From Variovorax sp. (lineage in GTDB: Bacteria; Pseudomonadota; Gammaproteobacteria; Burkholderiales; Burkholderiaceae_C), in the NCBI GenBank assembly GCA_028292145.1, contig JAQGMX010000224.1:1-10992 (forward strand): a DNA stretch of 10,992 nt, read 5' to 3'. This document shows positions 6,601 to 10,992 of this stretch, in pieces (the stretch's first letter is position 1; every line of letters starts with the position of its first letter). The position numbers and the translations under genes were made by a program. The notes beneath the pieces were generated by a model, which did no database searches, had not been told where the DNA came from, and saw nothing but the letters and a program-made list of their open reading frames with translations.

Positions 6601-9600
6601 CGCGGCGCAGCGGCAGCCGCGGCGACAGGATCGAGTCCGCGCGCCGTCAGTTCTTCGACCAGCGTCTCTGGCGCGCGCCCGGCGAAATCCGCCAGCCACT
6701 GATCGAGCCGCTCGCCCATCTCGCCGGCGGCTTTCTTCGTGAAGGTGATCGCCAGGATTTCGTGCGGCTCGCAGGCGTTGTCGCCCTCGTCGATGAGCGC
6801 GCGGACGATGCGCGATACCAGCATCCAGGTCTTGCCCGCGCCGGCGCAAGCCTCGACGGCAACGCTGCGGCGCGGGTCGCAAGCGACGCGGTAGAACGCG
6901 GGGCGCGTCACGGGCGCGCCGTTGTGCTCGTAGGCAGGCGCGTCGGCGACACGCAGCGGTGCAAGATCCCGTGCGTTTTCAAGGGGCGCGTGCGCAAAAA
7001 CGATCGGCTTTGTCGCCGGAGCCGCCGGATCGCTCTGCTCCGCGCCCCAGAAATCCTTGCGGCACAGGCCACGCGCCGCGCAGTGCTCGCAGACCATGCC
7101 TTCGCCCAGCGCGGGCAACGGCGCACCTTCGGCAATGCGCGCGAAATCGTCCATCAACCCGGCAACCAGCACATCGCGGGCGGCAACGACTTCGGTCTGC
7201 TCGATGGTTTTGGTGCCCGATGACTTCTCGCCGACGTTCACGTAGGCCGCGCGCAGAGTGTCGTCGGCGACCAGCGCGGCATAGAAAGCCAACTGCGTGT
7301 CCTCGGTCGGGTCCTTGATGCGCTCCTGCGTGGTGGCGGTCGACTCGGTCTTGTAGTCGATGACGAAGGCGCGGCCGTCCGGCGTCCGGTCGATACGGTC
7401 GAGCCGGCCGACCAGTTGCAGCGCGCCGAGCGGCTGCTCTTTCCAGGGCTCGGACTCGACGAATTCGGCGCCGGTCGCCTCGTGGCCGCGCAGCCAGTCG
7501 AGGTAGCCGTCGCGCACCGCCGGCCAGGCCGTGGCAAAAGGCAGGAAATCGGCCTCGCCGAGTGCGTATTCGCGAGTGGCGCGCTCGGCGGCGGCTTCCA
7601 TATAAGCCAGTCGAACGCCCGGCTCCGGCGACGGCTCGTTTTTGAGCGCGTCGTGGAAATGGCCCAGCACGGCATGCAGCCAGTTGCCGAAGTCGCGCTT
7701 GTCGATCTCGGATTCGATCTCGTCGGCGTTGCGCAGGCCGAGCTGTCGCAGCGCGAAGAAGCGGTACGGACAGCGGCGCAGGTCTTCGTAGACGCTGGTG
7801 GAAATCTTCTTCAGCGGCAGTGCGGCGCCGCTTGGCAGCGGGCGCGATGTCGGCGTCAGCGCGACTTCTTCCCTGACGCGCGGCTCGCCTCCCCGCACAA
7901 CGCCGCCGTCGAGGCGCAGCGCCTGCAACAGCGGGCTCGCACGCACCGGTTCGCCGCTGGCGTCGGCTTCGCGCCACGAAAGTTCGCAGTTCGGCTGGCC
8001 CAGCGCCAGCGCCCAGGCGTTGCGTTGCGCCGATTCGAGCGCTTCACGTTGCGGCAGGCCAAGCGCCTCGCGTTGCGCACGCGTCCAATTGCCGGGCGGC
8101 TCCGGCGAAGCGGGAAGGCGCTTTTCATCGCAGCCCGGCATCACCACGGCGCCGAAAGCGCGGCCCAGCAGCTGCTGGATCGGCAGCACGACGACGCGCG
8201 GGGCGTTCGCGTTGTCGGCGACGACGAAACTGCCGGCTTCGAGCACGTCCCGAACCCAGGCGGTGAAATCGCCCAACGTGATCTTTCCGTCGCCGAAGAC
8301 GGCGCCGTCCGATGTGTCGTCGTCGGCAGCGTCCAGCCAGAGCGCAGTGACGATGCGCATGCCGGCACGGTCCGCGGCAAGCGCTTTCCAGGCGCCGGTC
8401 GTCTCGAGCAGACGGCGCAGGTCGCGCAGCCAGGTGTCGAGCGTGCGCGATCTGGCGAGCCCGGCGCGCTGCGCCTCGACGGATGCGGTGAACGCGATCA
8501 GCGCCGCGTCTTCGGGACGCGTGCTGCGGGCAATGAAACGGCTCCATCTGCGCCATTCGCGCAGACCTTCGCTGCGCAGGCGTGCTTCGAGCGTGTCGAC
8601 TTCATGCGCTTCGGTTTCGGCCAGGCCCTTGAGCCAATCGAGCACCTGGTCGCTGGTGGCTTCGTGGCCGCAAGCGCGCAAGGCGCCCATCAGCGTGGCG
8701 GCGGCACGCGTGGTCGACAGCTTCCAGCCGGTTTCGTCGTGCGTGACCACGCCCTGCGCGGCCAGCTGCGCGCTGATGCGCCGCGTGAGCGCGCGATCGG
8801 TCGCGACGAGCGCGACGGGCGCGTGGCCTTCGGCGATCTGGCGCAGCACGCAGGCGGTAGCCAGTTCGGCCTCGTCTTCGGGATCGGTGGCGGAATGCAG
8901 CGTCGCGGCGGGTTTTGCGGATGCCGCATCGCCGACGACCAACGGCAGATGAACGACGCAGCCACGCGTCTCCCACAGCGCGCAAAGCTTCAGCGTCAGC
9001 GGATCGGGCTGCAGCCCGTCGAGCACGATCAGCAGATCGGCCTGCGCGGCGACGGTGTCGCCCATGAGCACGTCGGTTGCATAGGCCGAATTGGTAGCCC
9101 ACGCGAGCGCGATCGCGTTCAGCGCGCCCTCGGTGCGAAACCATTCGACGTCGCCGTCGACGCGCAGCGCGGCGTAGATCGGCAGCGCCCATTCGCTGCG
9201 CGCGTCGGGCATCTGCGCGGCGGCCATCGGTGCGATCTGATAGGTGAGCTCGACGAGACGGCCGGCCAGCGCCTGGCGTTCGGCGGAAAAGCCGGACTGC
9301 GCGAGCAAGCCCTGTGCAGTGACCAGATCGCGCGCCATGTCGAAGGCGACGTCGTGCGCGGCCGGCGCAAAACCGCCTGCACTGCGTGCCCAGTTGCGCG
9401 TCGTTTCGAAGCGCGGCGCAAAACCGGCACGGCCGCACTGCGTCCACATCGCGCGCGCCACGCCCATCAGCTGCGCGAAAGGCACCAGCACGACGACGCG
9501 GGCCGCGTTGACGCCGCGCGCGTCGAGCGTCTGCACGATGCGCGCGACGATGCCGTGGTCCGGAGCGCACCAGAGGCGGTGCGCGGGATGATCGGCGGGG

Positions 9601-9611
9601 GAAAGGTTCAT
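3627..9611 (-). CDS. addBA: Fused AddB-AddA helicase-nuclease (double-strand break processing)
   Basis: A 1994-residue protein with both subunits of the RecBCD-like AddAB enzyme, which unwinds and resects broken DNA ends to prepare RecA loading. AddB part (1 to about 855): an N-terminal inactivated-helicase-like region without a Walker A motif, then a PD-(D/E)XK nuclease with His646, Asp738 (GRLDRID), Asp752 and Lys754 (IDYKTE). Cys614 with Cys841, Cys844 and Cys850 form the AddB iron-sulfur signature (C...CxxCx5C). After a linker of about 38 residues the AddA part (about 890-1994) shows Walker A AGAGKT with Lys927, motif Ia ITFTKKAAGEM (955-965), Walker B LLIDEFQD (1289-1296), motif III VGDPKQSIYRFR (1325-1336), motif V LTVHGAKGLE (1680-1689) and motif VI VATTRARERL (1758-1767). 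A second nuclease follows with His1857, Asp1931, Asp1946 and Lys1948 (LDYKSE). These proteins are normally separate adjacent genes. ATG 9611 is chosen because the earlier in-frame TTG at 9719 adds non-conserved sequence across the promoter region. No strong Shine-Dalgarno is seen. Confidence 0.9.
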   Translation of the reverse strand: MNLSPADHPAHRLWCAPDHGIVARIVQTLDARGVNAARVVVLVPFAQLMGVARAMWTQCGRAGFAPRFETTRNWARSAGGFAPAAHDVAFDMARDLVTAQGLLAQSGFSAERQALAGRLVELTYQIAPMAAAQMPDARSEWALPIYAALRVDGDVEWFRTEGALNAIALAWATNSAYATDVLMGDTVAAQADLLIVLDGLQPDPLTLKLCALWETRGCVVHLPLVVGDAASAKPAATLHSATDPEDEAELATACVLRQIAEGHAPVALVATDRALTRRISAQLAAQGVVTHDETGWKLSTTRAAATLMGALRACGHEATSDQVLDWLKGLAETEAHEVDTLEARLRSEGLREWRRWSRFIARSTRPEDAALIAFTASVEAQRAGLARSRTLDTWLRDLRRLLETTGAWKALAADRAGMRIVTALWLDAADDDTSDGAVFGDGKITLGDFTAWVRDVLEAGSFVVADNANAPRVVVLPIQQLLGRAFGAVVMPGCDEKRLPASPEPPGNWTRAQREALGLPQREALESAQRNAWALALGQPNCELSWREADASGEPVRASPLLQALRLDGGVVRGGEPRVREEVALTPTSRPLPSGAALPLKKISTSVYEDLRRCPYRFFALRQLGLRNADEIESEIDKRDFGNWLHAVLGHFHDALKNEPSPEPGVRLAYMEAAAERATREYALGEADFLPFATAWPAVRDGYLDWLRGHEATGAEFVESEPWKEQPLGALQLVGRLDRIDRTPDGRAFVIDYKTESTATTQERIKDPTEDTQLAFYAALVADDTLRAAYVNVGEKSSGTKTIEQTEVVAARDVLVAGLMDDFARIAEGAPLPALGEGMVCEHCAARGLCRKDFWGAEQSDPAAPATKPIVFAHAPLENARDLAPLRVADAPAYEHNGAPVTRPAFYRVACDPRRSVAVEACAGAGKTWMLVSRIVRALIDEGDNACEPHEILAITFTKKAAGEMGERLDQWLADFAGRAPETLVEELTARGLDPVAAAAAAPRLQGLYRKLLEGGRPVQFRTFHAWFAGLLRNAPIAALRSLGLPATYELLEDDSEARLHAWRPFFEAVSANTDALDDYQALVSTYGRSQTAKALGEALTRRVEFTLSDAASHVQPFGAMYPALDGLRSPVDALGAESVRAQWLARASALGLENNKTPQKAAEAVIDVFGNGVPSMDERPAALARLRKAFFVATEDRLTQHLKKYEAAQQAESELQLLWAAQAQHAAWLYQQRMTRLTRLLVDAFAQVKRAHGWIDMNDIEQAAQLLLSQSALSGWVQERLDARVAHLLIDEFQDTNPLQWQALHGWLSGYVGAGAKAPSVFIVGDPKQSIYRFRRAEPQVFIAARRFIREGLGGEFLTCDHTHRNARKVVGLVNEAMGAAQALGRFDGFRDHSTERKDEGAVQKLPPIPRDAVERLAVGQGALSEDGELHWRDSLTTPRVLPETRLLQLECEQAARWVAERIADGTPPRQIMVLARRRSRLSALQDALRDRRIATQQPEKNDLNDAPEVQDMVALVDALVSPGHDLSLARALKSPLFGIDDEALVKLALMKRAQPSVNWFTLMQGGSETEAQLAVAQLPVALVSVGEKLLRWKGWLAALPPHDALDAIYHDGDVLARFGAAAPPALRETVLANLRGLLSASLEIDGARFTTPYAFVRSLRAGGVRAPTVAAPNAVRLLTVHGAKGLEADNVLLLDSDAAAPRSQTMGVLVDWKGDEERPRRFVFMASEKSPPGCAAPLLIEEQAARLREELNGLYVATTRARERLVLSAVQPARANEGSWWTQLEAHCAPVLAEEPLVDLSGQPGWLSAGHFGLLRAPVVVPDAAIERPPSVAVAVAAIAPAVDAASSAFGQAMHRLLEWAVPGVALSALQIRAAAREFAIDVSTARRAAKSAERIRVGKGAWAWDADALDWQGNEVTLVHEGQILRIDRLVRRRESGAWWVLDYKSEARPESDASLIAQLQRYRTAVQTACPGEVVHVAFLTGQGELVIIE

Positions 9612-9624
9612 CGAAGGTTCATCG
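9603..9624 (-). repeat. 11-bp tandem repeat across the AddBA start
   Basis: AAGGTTCATCG is repeated exactly at 9603-9613 and 9614-9624. Read on the minus strand, each copy carries an ATGAACCTT start. The upstream ATG (9622) opens a four-codon frame (Met-Asn-Leu-Arg) whose TGA overlaps the ATG of the real gene (9611). The repeat length is not a multiple of three. Confidence 0.75.
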
Positions 9625-9680
9625 GGAGCGTGGAATCGTTTGGGGAAGTGTTCGAAGCGTGGCGAACTTCGGCCCGTTCG

Positions 9681-9710
9681 GCTATCGGGCTCATAGGCGG
9701 GCGCAGTCAA
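9681..9710 (-). promoter_or_regulatory. Possible promoter of the AddBA operon
   Basis: On the minus strand TTGACT (9710-9705) matches the -35 consensus in five of six positions. It is followed after 18 bases by GATAGC (9686-9681), a weak -10 match. A start near 9674 would give a leader of about 60 bases to the ATG at 9611 and would place the alternative TTG at 9719 outside the transcript. The weak -10 box keeps this tentative. Confidence 0.25.
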
Positions 9711-9727
9711 CGGCGCCAAGGCCTTTC

Positions 9728-9740
9728 TGTCACAATGACA
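9728..9740 (+). promoter_or_regulatory. trxA extended -10 promoter with overlapping palindrome
   Basis: TGTCACAAT (9728-9736) fits an extended -10 element (TGn followed by a four-of-six -10 hexamer). A start near 9743 would give a 74-base leader to trxA. The same bases are part of an inverted repeat TGTCA-CAA-TGACA (9728-9740), which could be a repressor or activator site between the divergent trxA and AddBA genes. The rho promoter shows the same CTGTCA(C/T)AAT pattern, which supports promoter use. No clear -35 box is present. Confidence 0.4.
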
Positions 9741-9816
9741 AGTACTTTAGCCGCACCCCAAAACACGGCTTCCCACAGTGATCAACGGCGTAACAAAGCG
9801 CTCCAAGGACACCCTC

Positions 9817-10149
9817 ATGGCCAGCGAACTCATCAAACACATTTCCGATTCCTCCTTCGAAGCCGACGTGCTTAAGTCCGGCAAGCCGGTGCTGGTGGAC
9901 TACTGGGCCGAATGGTGCGGTCCTTGCAAGATGATCGCGCCGATCCTGGACGAAGTTTCCGCCACATACGAAGGCAAGCTGCAGATCGCCAAGATGAACG
10001 TCGACGAAAACCGCGACATCCCGGCCAAGTTCGGCATTCGCGGCATTCCGACGCTGATGCTGTTCAAGGACGGCCAGCTGGCCGCCACCAAGGTCGGCGC
10101 CATGAGCAAGGCGCAACTCACGGCCTTCATCGATCAGCAACTCGCCTGA
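9817..10149 (+). CDS. trxA: Thioredoxin 1
   Basis: A 110-residue cytosolic thioredoxin that reduces protein disulfides and is itself re-reduced by thioredoxin reductase with NADPH. The active site WCGPCK has Trp33, Cys34 and Cys37. The preceding strand PVLVDYWAEW (24-33), the FGIRGIPT segment with the cis-proline Pro78, and the FKDGQ turn (83-87) are all typical. The length is standard for TrxA and nothing is missing. The ATG at 9817 is chosen over an in-frame GTG at 9778 because it matches the usual TrxA N-terminus and has the ribosome binding site AAGGA (9804-9808) at the right distance. It is transcribed divergently from the AddBA operon, ends in its own intrinsic terminator, and is followed by rho, a pairing common in proteobacteria. 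Confidence 0.98.
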   Translation: MASELIKHISDSSFEADVLKSGKPVLVDYWAEWCGPCKMIAPILDEVSATYEGKLQIAKMNVDENRDIPAKFGIRGIPTLMLFKDGQLAATKVGAMSKAQLTAFIDQQLA

Positions 10150-10164
10150 TCGGCCTTTGAATTG

Positions 10165-10200
10165 AAAGCCGGCGCGCAATGCGCTGGCCTTCCGATTTTT
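10165..10200 (+). terminator. Intrinsic terminator of trxA
   Basis: AAAGCCGGCGC (10165-10175) pairs with GCGCTGGCCTT (10181-10191) around a five-base loop, with one A-C mismatch and one G-U pair. A run of five T follows at 10196-10200. It begins 15 bases after the trxA stop and ends just before the rho -10 box. Confidence 0.8.
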
Positions 10201-10202
10201 CC

Positions 10203-10211
10203 TGTCATAAT
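10203..10211 (+). promoter_or_regulatory. rho extended -10 promoter
   Basis: TGTCATAAT is an extended -10 element (TGn plus CATAAT, five of six positions). A start near 10218 would give a rho leader of about 110 bases. The usual -35 position falls inside the trxA terminator hairpin and shows no good hexamer, as expected when an extended -10 compensates. Confidence 0.5.
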
Positions 10212-10223
10212 TCTTCCCAGATC

Positions 10224-10328
10224 ACCGGCCCGCCCGGTTTGAGTTCCCCGGTTCAAGAGGCAGTTCTCGCCTCTTCATCAACCTCCCCCCGTTTTCCGTT
10301 CGACAAATACCCCGCAAGGGGTCGCTCC
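10224..10328 (+). promoter_or_regulatory. Structured rho leader with C-rich segment and masked ribosome binding site
   Basis: Three hairpins are visible. ACCGG/CCGGT (10224-10228 with 10234-10238) is small. AAGAGGC/GCCTCTT (10255-10261 with 10269-10275) is a perfect seven-pair stem. ACCCC/GGGGT (10309-10313 with 10318-10322) has a GCAA tetraloop of the GNRA type. The bases between the last two (about 10270-10313) are rich in C and poor in G, like a Rho utilisation site. The only Shine-Dalgarno-like sequence, AAGGGG (10316-10321), lies in the last hairpin, seven bases before the ATG. Rho is known to limit its own synthesis by early termination in E. coli; a similar control here is an inference. 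Confidence 0.45.
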
Positions 10329-10992
10329 ATGCACTTAAACGAACTCAAGGCACTCCACGTGTCTGAAGTCCTCAAGCAGGCCGAAGCCCTTGAGATCGAA
10401 AACACCGGCCGCATGCGCAAGCAGGAGCTGATGTTCGCGATCATCAAGAAGCGCGCCAAGGCCGGCGAACAGGTTTTCGCCGATGGCGTTCTCGAAATCC
10501 TGCCCGACGGCTTCGGTTTCCTGCGCAGCCCCGACACCAGCTTCACTGCCAGCACCGACGACATCTACATCTCGCCGAGCCAGGTGCGTCGCTTCAATCT
10601 GCACACCGGCGACATGGTCGAAGGCGAAGTGCGCACGCCGAAGGACGGCGAGCGTTACTTCGCGCTGACCAAGCTGGACGCCGTCAACGGCGGCCCGCCC
10701 GAGCAGAACAAGCACAAGGTGATGTTCGAGAATCTGACGCCGCTGTTCCCCAAGGAACAGATGAAGCTCGAGCGCGACGGCATCAAGGGTGAAGAAAACA
10801 TCACCGGCCGGATCATCGACATCATCGCCCCCATCGGCAAGGGCCAGCGCGCCCTGCTCGTGGCGCCGCCCAAGAGCGGCAAGACGGTGATGATGCAGCA
10901 CATCGCCCACGCGATCAGCGCCAATTACCCCGACGTCCACATGATGGTGTTGCTCATCGACGAGCGCCCTGAAGAAGTGACCGAAATGCAGC
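10329..10992 (+). CDS. rho: Transcription termination factor Rho, 5' part (cut by window end)
   Basis: The first 221 codons of the hexameric RNA helicase that ends transcription at untranslated C-rich RNA; the family is about 420 residues, so roughly half is present. The N-terminal helical domain begins MHLNELKALHVSEVLKQAE. The RNA-binding OB fold runs from about residue 50 (DGVLEILPDGFGFLRS, then DIYISPSQVRRFNL). The ATPase domain has FPKE and PIGKGQR upstream of the Walker A motif APPKSGKT and reaches Walker B LLIDERPEEVTEM at the window edge. The catalytic and secondary RNA-binding loops beyond this are not visible. ATG 10329 gives the standard N-terminus. The gene has its own promoter and leader after the trxA terminator. 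The sequence looks entirely ordinary for Rho. Confidence 0.97.
   Translation, partial: MHLNELKALHVSEVLKQAEALEIENTGRMRKQELMFAIIKKRAKAGEQVFADGVLEILPDGFGFLRSPDTSFTASTDDIYISPSQVRRFNLHTGDMVEGEVRTPKDGERYFALTKLDAVNGGPPEQNKHKVMFENLTPLFPKEQMKLERDGIKGEENITGRIIDIIAPIGKGQRALLVAPPKSGKTVMMQHIAHAISANYPDVHMMVLLIDERPEEVTEMQ

Noticed and set aside
4563..7223. 886-codon open frame on the + strand
   Set aside because: It lies antisense inside AddA/AddB, which have clear motifs. The product is rich in Arg, Gln and His without any domain, as expected from the complement of high-GC codons.
9612..9719. N-terminal extension of AddBA from a TTG at 9719
   Set aside because: It adds 36 non-conserved-looking residues across the divergent promoter region. 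The ATG at 9611 starts directly before the typical AddB N-terminus.
9778..9816. Upstream GTG start for trxA
   Set aside because: It adds 13 residues absent from thioredoxins, while the ATG at 9817 has a better ribosome binding site and the standard N-terminus.
7416..9875. 819-codon open frame on the + strand
   Set aside because: Antisense shadow of the AddB part that also runs across the AddBA start and the trxA promoter region; no recognisable domain.
10329..10992. Minus-strand frames inside rho (for example 10335-10940)
   Set aside because: Antisense to an unmistakable Rho sequence with Walker A and B motifs.
1..10992. CRISPR array, tRNA, insertion sequence or prophage genes
   Set aside because: No regularly spaced repeats, cloverleaf sequences, transposase or phage proteins were seen on either strand.

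Overview
The window looks like a chromosomal segment of a high-GC betaproteobacterium, most likely Burkholderiales and probably Comamonadaceae. The grounds are the divergent trxA/AddB-AddA layout with rho after trxA, the type of AddAB proteins, and strong G/C preference at third codon positions in the core genes. This is judged from protein character and gene order only; no search was run.

Left part (1-2100, + strand): a small-type SRP RNA gene (about 78-176) with a recognisable -10 box. About 330 bases without a gene follow, containing several short repeats. Next is a 513-residue lipoprotein of the SGNH/GDSL esterase class. By eye this part has a lower GC content than the rest and looks accessory. 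A strong hairpin at 2062-2100 separates it from the next block, which is transcribed towards it.

Middle part (2108-9611, - strand): a tightly packed probable operon. The first gene is a 1994-residue protein joining a complete AddB-type nuclease (nuclease motif plus four-cysteine iron-sulfur signature) to a complete AddA-type helicase-nuclease in one reading frame, with no start codon at the junction. Its stop overlaps the start of an HI0933/BaiN-like flavoprotein (ATGA). An 82-residue protein of unknown function, with a TTG start and its own ribosome binding site, follows 20 bases later.

Right part (9612-10992, + strand): a 205-base divergent control region, thioredoxin (trxA) with an intrinsic terminator, then the first 221 codons of transcription terminator rho, cut by the window end. 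The trxA and rho promoters share the extended -10 pattern CTGTCAYAAT. The rho leader has hairpins, a C-rich G-poor stretch and a small hairpin covering the ribosome binding site, which suits autoregulation.

Functionally the window holds membrane protein targeting (SRP RNA), a cell-envelope esterase, double-strand-break end processing (AddBA), a flavoenzyme of unknown substrate, redox homeostasis (TrxA) and transcription termination (Rho). I see no CRISPR array, insertion sequence, prophage or tRNA. The most unusual item is the AddB-AddA fusion.
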